Shown here in pieces: positions 46,701-56,675 of a stretch of 64,000 nt of DNA. The DNA comes from Dimorphilus gyrociliatus. Taxonomy: Eukaryota > Annelida > Polychaeta > Dinophilidae. Under the pieces are notes generated by a model. It was not told the DNA's origin, did no database searches, and was given only the letters and a program-made list of their open reading frames with translations. The stretch covers positions 36,723 through 100,722 of the forward strand of contig CAJFCJ010000118.1 in NCBI GenBank assembly GCA_904063045.1. Reading direction: 5' to 3'. The position numbers and the translations under genes are program-made. Numbering within the stretch: the first letter of the stretch is position 1; each line of letters begins with the position of its first letter.

Positions 46701-47873
46701 CGATCGCAATATTGTAGACGCTTTGTATTTTTAACTATAACAATTAACTAATTGTTTTTAAATGTTACAGCCTACCGTCTACTATAGAACAATTAACTAT
46801 TTTATTTTTTAATAGTTGCCATTTGGATAGAAGTAAGTCAATGGTGTTCTGATAAAAGGAGGATGGTTTTCTCCTCAGAAATTCCTTGGTGTCTTTTTTT
46901 AATTCATCTATTCCCCTGATATGATATTTTAGTTTTCCAAGAAAGTAATAATCAGATAGAACCAAATCAGAGCTGTGTGGGGATGTGAACATATAGGCCA
47001 TGCCTGATTTGTCATAAAATCTGTAGTTCGAGACTTTTCATCCTGATTAAGGTCATAAGGGATCCATTTAGCACAAATTTTTCTATACCCCATCCCCTTA
47101 ATCATCTTCCCAATAGCCTCTGGGCAAATGTCCAATTTTTTGGGAATTGCTCTCTGTTTAATCTTCCTTGTCAAGCCTGCCAACTACTTCTTTATTTGGA
47201 TCTGTTATAGCTGTCTTTCAACAACCGTATCTTGGCAAATCTTCAAGATTTGCAGCTGCGTTCACCAAAATAAATCTGTAATGGCTGGACAGATCTGAAT
47301 GAAAGTTTATAGATTAGAGAAAATATTTGGAAAGTATCAGTAGTATTAGTCAGGCCATTTTAAAACTACAGCAAAATGTCTACAATATCGCGATCATACT
47401 TAATATAATTATCTCTTTTTTTAACATTTGTTTAAATGATAAAATAAAATCTTTTCAATATATTTTTTATAAAAAGTCACAGAATTTGTAAATTTAAGTG
47501 AAAGAAATTTTGTGAAATTGTGTGAAAATCCCAAAAGATATTGTGAACTTCAGTTCCATTATAAATTTTACTCAAATTTAAAATATTTTCAATGCATAAA
47601 AGAGAGTTTTCAAATTGTAAAATTTCTTCATCGTTATAACGTGTCATTCGAAAACGAATTACTGATTCAAGATATCAAATTTGAGGTTGGAATTAATGCA
47701 TTTATATTTACATCTTTTTTTAAAAAGCCCTACTTTTTAAGATTTCAAGCAATCATTATGTTATTTTCAAAAATTCATATAAAAGAGGAACATTTGAAAA
47801 AAAAATGAATGACATTCAAAATATGGGCAATATTGTAAGGAAAATTCTTCAATATAGAAATAGGTTCAAGTGA
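40766..47873 (+). CDS. Receptor 2: SRCR / lectin-like / LDLa / LRR / 7TM receptor with kinase-like tail
   Basis: Nineteen exons: 40766-41126, 41194-41460, 41512-41756, 41814-41940, 42101-42389, 42460-42719, 42789-42883, 43212-43279, 43339-43406, 43466-43744, 43807-43831, 43893-44017, 44079-44429, 44498-45753, 45968-46238, 46294-46456, 46513-46556, 47477-47685, 47742-47873. GT-AG, phases consistent, 4,635 nt, 1,544 residues. Signal peptide MRDTLYLLIPFLLF; SRCR domain (about 335-430, WNNGWIPIDFAF ... VVCKSFGFKSG); cysteine-rich lectin-like region (430-594); LDLa modules (about 605-890, e.g. LCDGFKDCSFGEDEENC); LRRs (about 900-1110); 7TM (about 1130-1415) with ERH in place of DRY and NPYIY. The tail carries MNDIQNMGNIVRKILQ. 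Exons 16 and 17 are 163 and 44 nt, the same as in receptors 1 and 3. Intron 17 contains a mariner relic. Confidence 0.85.
46696..47396 (-). mobile_element. Mariner relic with terminal inverted repeats
   Basis: Ends are imperfect inverted repeats (tggtgcgatcgcaatattg left, caatatcgcgatca right) next to TA dinucleotides (46694-46695, 47397-47398). Minus-strand coding remnants: CPEAIGKMIKGMGYRKICAK, WIPYDL (N-terminal half) and SSDLVLSDYYFLGKLKYHI (C-terminal half); the catalytic core between them is deleted. It sits in intron 17 of receptor 2. Confidence 0.85.
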
Positions 47874-48416
47874 ACTGTCCTAGTGAAGACTACTTCACTA
47901 TAAATTTTTGTAGTATAGCACAAATGAAAATTTTTATGTGTTTATACCCAATACATGAATCAAAATAATCTGGTCAAACTATTCATAAAGGTTAGGTTTT
48001 GGAGTTAGAGATTAGCACAATCTGAATGGGATCGACAGAAAATGTCCACAAATGAGAAATGGTTAGGCAGAAGAAAACAGCAACTTATTTGTACTTAGGA
48101 GGATTTCCTCTAACGGTTAGGGGTAATGGAAAAGGTTAGGTACAGCTAAGGGCTGGGTTAGGGTTAGGGTAAAAGCACTCATTTGTGGACATTTTCTGTC
48201 ATTAGTTAAAATAAATTCTCTCAAAGTTGACAAAAATGGAAATAATTCCATCGTTTTTACAGTGATGACATAGACTATATATACTATTTTTGCTATATTT
48301 AATTATTTCAGCAAAAAAAAAACATAATTAAATGAATGGCTTCCACAAAGAAATGGGGCATGGAGTCAGCAAATGTATGGAAAAAGAGGGTAGTCTTATT
48401 AAAAAATAGGATAGGG
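47874..48416. other. Intergenic between receptors 2 and 3
   Basis: Tail-to-tail spacer. Contains MITE copy 5 (48034-48200) and otherwise AT-rich DNA. Confidence 0.6.
48034..48200. mobile_element. MITE with telomere-like core, copy 5
   Basis: 167 bp with the same inverted ends (gacagaaaatgtccacaaat ... tttgtggacattttctgtc) and core gggttagggttagg. It lacks about 28 bp after the left end relative to the 9 kb copy. Confidence 0.85.
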
Positions 48417-48823
48417 TGTACTTTCCTGCTGGGATTGTAGGTAAGGACTGGTCCAAATAGAACCGAATTAGGAGTAAGCCACTTAGAAGAGAGGTGTAGA
48501 ATTGAGGAAGGATGAATTCAGAAGCAAAATGTAAGAATAATATAACTGTATTCTAAAGTAATACTAGACCTGTTCACTAAGGCAGTTGATTCAGGACTAA
48601 ATGCATGTTACTACCTATGCTCTGCTTTTATACAATTCTTTATCAGTTGTTTATGCCTTAGCTGTCAAAAACAAGGGTCTAACCCCAGATAAGAATTATT
48701 CACAACTTTTGATTCTGGCAGTTGGGTACCATCTACCCTAGAGGCAACACCTACTTCAACATTTCTACCATATAATGAGTATTATTTATAAAAATTCTAT
48801 AAAATATAGTTCATAATTGTACA
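48417..48823 (-). mobile_element. Solo LTR of Gypsy family B, internally deleted (407 bp)
   Basis: Matches 35997-36571 from end to end, but lacks about 170 bp corresponding to 36278-36460. The TATA box on the element strand is kept (gcttttatacaatt in plus orientation, about 48622). Flanks TAGGG/TAGAG are a possible decayed 5-bp target duplication. Confidence 0.88.
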
Positions 48824-48930
48824 TAGAGTATTTTCAGTTATTCTATTGTCAGATATCAATATATTTACAACTGAACTTGAATGTTATAGTTTGTTAGTGT
48901 ATTGAATGTTAGGCTAATCAGTTATAACTA

Positions 48931-51247
48931 TCAGGCTATAAGCTGTTTTCTTTCTTTCATAATATGTTTTAAAAATTCTCCAAAGGCAAGAATATCCTGT
49001 TTTTCAAACTTGCTTGAAAAATTTTCATATTCTAAATTGTCCACAACATAACTATTCTTTTTACCCTTTTAAGCAAAAATGTTTTAAGTAATTTGTATTA
49101 GTGCATTTAATTAAAAAGTAAAATGCTTTAATCAACCTCAACAATTGAAATGTGATTTTTCAAGACTTTTATATTTCCACAAAGTTTATAGTTATGAAGC
49201 AAAGCTAAATTTTTAATTGTTTCCAAACAGCAATAGAAATATTCATAATTTTTAAAAAACTTGTAATTTATATTAACTTTTCTGAATTTTTCCATTGAAA
49301 ACATATGCATTTGATAATTTATAATGGCCATAACTGAAAAAAAAGGCAATTTTGTATTAATTTCACAGCTTTCTCTTTACCTTTCTCAATTTTTTCATTC
49401 ATCATTCTTTCTATAAAATTTTGTCTAAAAGTTTATAATTGTTAAATAAAGTACAAGATAAAAATAGACATACTTCATTATTCTCTTTCTGGCCTTTTCA
49501 AAGCTTAAAATTCTAAACATATCCTCTGTTGCATAAATGTATGGATTGATAACAGGATTTATTGGAACTAAAAAGCCAACAATTAGAGTGTAGGTGTTAT
49601 TATTTACATTAAACTTGAAAAATATTGATAAAAGAGCTATTTAAATAAACAAAAATTGACTTTTTTTGATCAGTTTAATGACAAAATAGACCTAGTAAAA
49701 AAATTGGTGTGCAGCAAGCAATGTTTGAAATTGATAGAACATAAATGCTTGTAGAAATGCGTTTGTTCGAGATAATTTTATTTTTTGCTGGTAATCTTGA
49801 TTTTTTAACAGTGAAATATACTTTAATATACAAGGACAGAATTATGATACTAATAATCATTGAAAATATTCCATATATCATAAAAGAATAAATCCATCCT
49901 TGGGTTCTATCATTTCCAATATAGATATTTAAACAAATTGGAACTTTGGAGTAATAATCCTACAAAAGTCTTTGATGTAAAAAAATATACAATATTAACT
50001 TTATGTACTTGAAAAAATATCAAAGGTGTGAGAGCAACAATAAATGAAAATAGACAAATGCCAAAAATGATATGTAAAGTATAATTTTTCATCAGGCTCC
50101 TCTGAAGAGGATATAGAACAACTTGATATCTTTCAATTGATATTGCCAATATACTCAACAATGAAAACGTCAATGAAAATGACATGATTGTGCCAAGAGT
50201 TTTACAAAATGGACTGTATCTCCATATCTCTTCTTTTTCCAGATATTCTTCACTGTGAAATTGACTATCAACTATACAAATAGAAAATAGATGGATATTT
50301 GATAACAAGTCACCAATAAGTAAACAAAATCTATAAGATCTAGAAGTTTTTTTCTTCTGTGTAATTATTATATAAATTCCTAAAAGATTTCCAAATAACC
50401 CAATACTTGAAAAACACCAACTTGAAATTTTTTGATAATTTGAAGACAAAACACTATTGCAATTAATGAAATATGGTTTTTCAGGTGAACATAATAAATT
50501 CATCATTGAAAATTTTTCTAAAAAACAACAAATTTGAAAATTTTCTGTTATTGCAACACTTAAATATTTCATATTTTTGAATAAATGAATTATGTTTTTA
50601 AATGGAAGAGTAGTGTCATTCAAATATAAATATTTCAAATATTTAAAATGGAAAAAACTTTTTTTTTCCAAATTATTTATTTTACTCTTTGATAGAATTA
50701 GAGTTTTTAGAAGAGTAAATTTTCTAAAATGAGATTCCCGTAGATAATCAATATTTATGTGAGAGATATCTAATATCAATATATTTTTTGTATTAAATTT
50801 CTGTAGAAAGTCAATTGTTTCCAAGAAATTGAAAGACAGATTTAAATTTTGAAGTAAAGGAAGATGAATATCTTTTGGAGTTAAAAGATTGAATAGTAAA
50901 TTATTAGCTAGAGAAAATGTTACTAAATTTGGAAAGTTAAATGATGATAGTGTTAAATTTTCAAGAGCATAGTTTTTTTCTATTTTAAAAATTACAAGAT
51001 TTCTCGAATGAAATGATCCTTGCCACGTAAAATTTCCCTCAAATATAGATTTCTTGGTGTATTTCACAATTTCTGTTGGTAGTAACAACTGTTTAGTAGT
51101 TTTGCATATTTGTTCATATTGAAATGTATAAGTGCATGGGTCAAATAGGTTCTTTATTTTTTTTCCATTACAGAATATTTCATCAGAACTTTCTTTACAA
51201 TCAATCATATCATTACATACTTTATCATGAAAAATATAATAATTTTC
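48931..51247 (-). pseudogene. Receptor 3: 5'-truncated LDLa/LRR/7TM receptor, fused to an LTR
   Basis: Minus-strand exons 51247-50009 (entered in frame from the LTR; Met at 51316), 49959-49692, 49636-49474, 49424-49381, 49333-49137 and 49065-48931, all phases matching; the 163- and 44-nt exons have the same lengths as in receptors 1 and 2. Encodes the C-terminal half of one LDLa module (VCNDMIDCKESSDEIFC), LRRs (LPLLQNLNLSFNFLETIDFL), 7TM with ERY in place of DRY and NPYIY, and the kinase-like tail (KQDILAFGEFLKHIM). There are no stops in this part. All ectodomain exons upstream of the last LDLa half are absent; immediately upstream is a retroelement LTR on the same strand. Either a dead fragment or an LTR-driven short receptor without signal peptide. 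Confidence 0.82.
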
Positions 51248-52100
51248 TGTACTTTGTTGTATTGTAATTGTAGGAATTTCTGGTTCGTCACAACTGTAAT
51301 CGTCCTTTCCAATCATTTACCAACTTGCCAAAGTACTGGTCCAAATAGAACCTTTAAAGTTCGTCCACAAATAGTCTAACAAAGGCAATTTCGGTAGAAA
51401 TTGATTAACAAAACACCAGTATTTCGTCCAAAGAATATGTATTGAGTAAAATGAGCTTCTAGTTCTAAACAAGCTAGTTTAAACAACTAGCTGACGGTTA
51501 GAAAACTGAACNNNNNNNNNNAAAAAAGTAATATTTTATTATTAAAGAGAAAATTTCACATATTTTACACATAGGACTGTAGAAAAATGGGAATATTTGT
51601 TCAGTCCTAGAGAAAGAGAGACTGATAGTTGCATAGAACTCTTTTCACTATCTTTGCTTTAATATATTGATGTGTTGCTGTCTCTTTTGCAAAAGTTTTT
51701 TAACTAATAAGCCTAATGAACAAATATCATTTTTCTCATTTGTTTCTGTTCTATTATAAATATTTTCTATTTTTAAAATGTATTTCTTAGTAGAAATCTG
51801 AAAATTAGTAAATTCAAATGACTGAATATGAACTACTGAAGTGTTACCTCATAATAAAGACAGTCTATTGTAAATGCTCCATTAAGTGACATGTTTTCCA
51901 AATGTGACAGACTTAGACCCTTTGTTAAGTTCACTATGGATTCAAGCATTTCATGATTCCCCAAAAACTGTATACACAATACTGTTGGATAGTGAATATA
52001 ATCTAAACTTAGAATTTTAGCATAATTGATAATTAATTTAACTAGTTTTAGTTGAAAATCCTAAATGTATGGATTAATAAATTGTAATATTAATGCTAGG
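51248..52100 (-). mobile_element. Family A 3' LTR upstream of receptor 3 (rearranged, with gap)
   Basis: 51248-51511 is the reverse complement of the R/U5 part of the family A LTR (ends ACAAAGTACA at 51248), and about 51960-52100 matches the LTR start (ctagcattaatattac). The middle (51522-51960) does not match the other copies, and a 10-N gap lies at 51512-51521. So the LTR is rearranged or misassembled. Confidence 0.75.
51512..51521. other. Assembly gap (10 N)
   Basis: Short run of N inside the LTR; the true gap length is probably unknown. Confidence 1.
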
Positions 52101-52164
52101 TTGCAAATAGCAATATTCTTTATATAATTTAATAGGTTTTATTGCTTCCACAAAAGGTCTAGGA

Positions 52165-53092
52165 CTTGTGACAATTATGTTATCACCATTTTTTCTGAAC
52201 ATAGGATAATTTTGCAGTTCTATTTCTTCTGATTCAGCTGTTGGAGCTGAAGGTAATCTTTTGTTTTTGTCAATAGTTTAGACAGTCTGGTAAATTGAAC
52301 TCTTTTCAGTTTTTTCTTCCAAATAAAGTAAATGAAGAATCCAATTCCAATCAAGAGTATAATTGGAAGAAGTGTGTCTATTAGTATTTTGAAAGGTTTT
52401 CTTATCCATGAAGAAAATAGATGTTGTGTTGGTGACAAGGATACTCCAAAGGATCCAGATCAAATTCGTCATGGAGGGCTTTCCATATTTCCTCCACAGT
52501 AGGCTCTCCATCCAGAGCCAACACCAAATCCTTTGCAGGACCAGTTAAATAATCTAAAAGATTTGCTTTCACAACATCTTCTCCTATCCAACCATAAGCA
52601 TAACATGCCTGATTAAAGTCTTCAATTGGTTCTTCAATTTCACTGTTGATTTTCATTCTGATTGATTGTGCTGCTGCTGTTTGGAACCTGCATCCTTTCC
52701 TTGTATAATAGATAAATGTCTTCTTGCCAGAATGTATGGCATATTGGTTTTGTTCTGCATCCAAAATGATTTTTCTTGATCTTGAAGAGATGCTGAATTT
52801 GGTCACATGTACCATATTTTATGTCTTCTTTAGTGATGTGGTAAGCATGATGAAGTATTGGATCAATTGAGAATAGGAGATCTTTATATTTGATCAGAAA
52901 TTCTTTTGAACATAATCCATTTTTTGTTATAATTGTTGTGTCACAAACTACTTGAACAGTTTTTAATTCTGTACATGTATTGAGGGTTGTTAGATCTCCT
53001 AACCATGTACTATGGGTTCCATGTTTAGATCCAAGTATTGTTGGTAGTTGAGGTGATAGTGGTGTAAGTAGGGCTATCATCCTGTTTCTCAT
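52165..53092 (-). pseudogene. Envelope-like gene remnant, C-terminal part
   Basis: The minus strand shows an ectodomain-like piece (53092-52640), a frame-shifted continuation with a Cys-containing YYTRKGCRF motif (about 52730), then a basic-hydrophobic membrane anchor (DTLLPIILLIGIGFFIYF) followed by a basic tail (52438-52220), and a last frame-shifted section that ends just before the LTR. The arrangement after pol and before the 3' LTR is that of an env gene in an errantivirus-like LTR element. At least two frameshifts and an embedded gag segment (52440-52622) disrupt it. The exact env family is not recognised. Confidence 0.6.
52440..52622 (-). repeat. 183-bp gag segment of Gypsy C embedded in the env-like region
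   Basis: Base-for-base identical to 58501-58683, which encodes 61 residues of Gypsy C Gag (ending DEFDLDPLEY). Sequences on both sides are unrelated between the two places. There is no target duplication or poly(A) at the edges. Confidence 0.95.
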
Positions 53093-53218
53093 GATAAATT
53101 CTTTGCATAAAAGTTGTGAAACTTGTTTAAAAACTGTTGGAAAGTTTTGAAAATTTTTGTCAATATTGTTTAACAGTGCAGCTGTTATTATAGCATCTTT
53201 TTATATTTATTTGGTGTG

Positions 53219-54171
53219 TGTACACATTTAGGCAGTTTGTAGGTACTAAACACATAAGCTTGTAACCAGGCTCGCAAATTCACACAATACACCCAAATTG
53301 TTACATTTCATTCATCAATGGAAAGCAATATTGAAAGAGTATTATAGAGTACTCTACACACCTAAAACTACAACATACACTATTTAAACTAAGTTGTAAA
53401 AGTATTTTACAACTTAGATGTTAACCCTAATTATTATACACATCATATTTAATGAATATTAATTATATCTTCCACTATTCTATTTATATTTGGAGCTTTT
53501 AGATTATTGTCACTTTTCAACAGTATTGTATGCACAATACTATATTGGATGATTAAGTTTAATACTTTTATCCTACCAGTCCTTTACACAGAAACATATT
53601 ATCTTACACAAACAATTATTATTAATAATTTGTTGTATATTAAAACAGCATCAAGTTGACCTTTTCCTATTTTTGTGTTTTGGAATCAATCCAACTTCTA
53701 TTAATAATTGTTACATCTTAGGCAACTTTCTGACCTACTAAAATAGGGAGCAAAAGTTCTCCAAGATAAAGAAAAAGTAACAAACATGGAAGTATATTTG
53801 AACTTTCCCTTTATCCAAATTGTTACATTTGTTTGTGTGAATATTTTTATCCGTGAACTGTGAACTATTGGAAAAGTATATAAACCCTACGAATTTAACA
53901 GTAGTCAGTTCAGTTTTCTAACCATCAGCTGGTTGTTCAAACTTGCTTGTTTAGAACTAGAAACTCATTTACTCAAATACATATTCTTTGAATGAAATAC
54001 TGGTGTTTGTTGGTTAATCTTTACTGGAATTACATTTATTAAGACTACTTGTGGACAAACTTGAAAGGTTCTATTTGGACCAGTACTTTGGCACATTGGT
54101 AAATGATTGGAGAGGACGAATTTGATAGTGACGAGCTAGGACTTCCTACAATTACAATACAACAAAGTACA
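53219..54171 (+). mobile_element. Solo LTR (953 bp) with GTGTG target duplication, inside env-like region
   Basis: Begins TGTACACATTTAGG, ends ACAAAGTACA, flanked by GTGTG (53214-53218 and 54172-54176). TATA box (gtatataaaccct) near 53876. Shares the last 300 bp with the other family A-type LTRs; U3 is distinct. Opposite in orientation to the env-like gene it interrupts. Confidence 0.9.
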
Positions 54172-54176
54172 GTGTG

Positions 54177-54989
54177 ATTCTGGAATTTCTATGCTTTTTA
54201 ATTGTTTCCTCTTTCATTTGTGATTTATTGGTTTTCTTTGTAAAAGTGTATATTTGTATTTGTTGTTAATATCCCAGATGTCTGGAGAAATAATTTCTTT
54301 GACAAACCAAGTCCTCACTAATGGTGTTGCATGATTTCTTAACAGCATATGCTAGGTTTTGTCACCATCTCTATACCAATCATTATATGTTAAAATATCT
54401 TGTATTTCTGTGACATTGGCCTTTCTTAGTGATGTTTTCTTTCCAATATATTTCTCCATACTATTAGCTTCTTTATTTGAAATGATCTTGTAGTTTGTAT
54501 CCTCTGTTATTTTATTGTCAGCATAACTGGAATTTGTAAGATCAGTTCTAATATCCTTCTTTACCCCATGGTGGAGTAGGTCAGCTAATCAGGCAATTTC
54601 AATTTTTGGTTCAGAAAGGTGATTGTGGATATTTAACTGAATGGATTTTGCAGACACAGTGTGAAATCTGCATCCTCTTTCTGAATAATACACATATGTT
54701 TTGTCTTTCATCAGTTGGTTTCTTATAGGATTTAATTGATTGTGAGTTGTTTTGTAGAATAACTGGTTAGACCTACACTCATTATAGGTAATCTCTTCCA
54801 AATTGACTTGCTGTAACACATGAGTAACTGGTTCCACTTGGAAAAGCAGAGAAGACTTGACAGCTGTTGGGTAAATTTTTTTAAATTCTTAAAATTTGAA
54901 TCAATACCATGTAGTAAGGTAGCTGTTTGGGCAGCTTCTCTCATTTCCAGTGGGAATTTATGGTAGGGGTCTTTAGTTATATTATGTTT
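54177..54989 (-). pseudogene. Envelope-like gene remnant, upstream part
   Basis: The minus strand encodes fragments such as the segment at 54837-54589 with a YYSERGCRF motif paralogous to the YYTRKGCRF motif near 52730. It is therefore either an internal repeat of one env gene or the remains of a second element copy. Frames are broken, and no full domain can be named. Confidence 0.5.
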
Positions 54990-55073
54990 CAGACTTATGT
55001 TTGGCCAATATTATAGCATTTTCTTGCGTAGGTTTTAAGATGTACATGTATAAGTTGCATAAAATAATAGAGT

Positions 55074-55553
55074 TCAAGCATGTAAAATATAACCAAAGTT
55101 GTACACTCTGATAGGAAGTATTCCACCATTTGTTTGTTGGTTCCTTACTGTCACTGTGTTAACTGTTATAGGTTGTTTGTTAGCTAGTCTTAGTCTACTA
55201 TCATGATAGAATTTTCTTTTATCTGCCAATATTTGTAATTCATACAAACATTTTGTAGTATCAGTAGCAGTTACAAGGTATGGTCCACTCCATTTGCTTG
55301 TATTTATTCTGTTCATTCCTTGACCAATGTTTTCATTTCTTATGTGTACCCTATCACCAATTTTGTAAGTTGGTGGTTTTCTTGTAATAGCTTTATTAAC
55401 TCTATCTCTATATTTCTTCTTTGTTAGAACAGATTTACAAAGTGCTGTTGCTCTAATTTCTTCAAGTTCATGTTTTCTATCAAATAAGAATTTTGTTGTT
55501 GGTTCTAATATTGGAACTTCCATTAATAGATCTAAGACATTTCTATTCTTCAA
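55074..55553 (-). pseudogene. Gypsy C integrase C-terminal domain
   Basis: 159 residues with YKIGDRVHIRNENIGQGMN, SKWSGPYLVTA and YHDSRLRL, the SH3-like C-terminal domain of Ty3/Gypsy integrases. The frame runs into the 3' LTR, where it stops (...YNFGYILHA). It is preceded by STDKTPHEILFG in another frame, directly joined to the end of the RNase H section, so about 250-300 residues of integrase core are deleted. Confidence 0.8.
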
Positions 55554-55625
55554 TCCAAATAATATTTCATGTGGGGTTTTGTCAGTGCTTCCAACTGGTC
55601 AGGTAAAACCAGAATGTTTCTTTCT

Positions 55626-56675
55626 TCAAGGATAATCCAGATCATTTCCTTGTGAACAAACATCTCCATTATCAAAAGGTGTAAAAGTTCCAAAATAAGG
55701 AATAGGTAGCTGACCATCCAGTGTTAAATATTCTTTAATTGATTTTAAATTCACATCTTTTTCTTGCTCTGACTGTAAGTCAACAGAAGACAAATCAATT
55801 TTCTCTTCACTGTTATCACTGGTAGCTACAAAAGTTAACTCTGGTGTATGTTCATACTGTTCCATTTTAACTGAAATAGAGGGAGAATTCTCCTCTTTGA
55901 TTCTTCCATGAATTAGCTCTTCAAATGTTACTTTCCTTGGGGGTGTATATTCTTCTAATCTTGTTAATGCATCTGCTCTATTTTTTCGTCCTGTCACATA
56001 GTTAATTGTAAATTTTAAATCCATTAAAGCCATGACCCATTTTGCTGTGCTGACATTCAATTTGTTTTGCTTAAATGTTTGTACTAGACTCTGATGGTCA
56101 GTATATAAAAAGAATGGCTTGTCTTGAAGGTAATGTAAAAATTTCTTTACAACCCAGTAAACACCAAATGCTTCCTTTTGATAGGCTGCATATTTCATTT
56201 GATTATTGTTGAATTGTTTTGAAGCATAGGCAATGGGTTTCATTGTTTTCTTCCCATTCTCATCTACATAAACTTGTTCAAGAACTCCTCCTACAGCTAC
56301 ATTTGATGCATCTGTTGTTAAGTGAAAATCTTTAGCAAAATCAGGTAGTTGTAATACAGGAGGGTTAACTACTGCATCTCTCAACTTGAAAAATGATTGC
56401 TTGGCTTCCTCAGTCCATTGCAATTTATCCTTTTTCCCATGTAGTTTCATTAACATATACAGAGGTTTAGCTACTCTTGCAAAATCTTGTATAAATTTTC
56501 TGTAATAGCCACAAAATGCAACAAAGCTTAGTAGTGAATTTGCAAACACTGGTGGCTGTAAATTATATAATTTATCTGTCTTGGACTTATCTGTTTCAAT
56601 CCCCTTTTCTGATAAAATTTTTTGTTTTGGACAATGTGTCCCAAGAATTGAACTTGTTCTTTCAAAAACACACAT
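55626..56675 (-). CDS. Gypsy C pol: connection and RNase H
   Basis: 349 residues. VFANSLLSFVAFCGYYRKFI, TTDASNVAVGGVLEQ, AAYQKEAFGVYW, LYTDHQSL and WVMALMDLKF...GRKNRADALTRL show the RT thumb/connection and a complete RNase H. It overlaps the preceding frame (ends 56528) in a shifted frame near 56625-56640, a one-base break inside the conserved FLGH region. It ends at the integrase deletion. Confidence 0.85.
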   Translation of the reverse strand: MCVFERTSSILGTHCPKQKILSEKGIETDKSKTDKLYNLQPPVFANSLLSFVAFCGYYRKFIQDFARVAKPLYMLMKLHGKKDKLQWTEEAKQSFFKLRDAVVNPPVLQLPDFAKDFHLTTDASNVAVGGVLEQVYVDENGKKTMKPIAYASKQFNNNQMKYAAYQKEAFGVYWVVKKFLHYLQDKPFFLYTDHQSLVQTFKQNKLNVSTAKWVMALMDLKFTINYVTGRKNRADALTRLEEYTPPRKVTFEELIHGRIKEENSPSISVKMEQYEHTPELTFVATSDNSEEKIDLSSVDLQSEQEKDVNLKSIKEYLTLDGQLPIPYFGTFTPFDNGDVCSQGNDLDYP

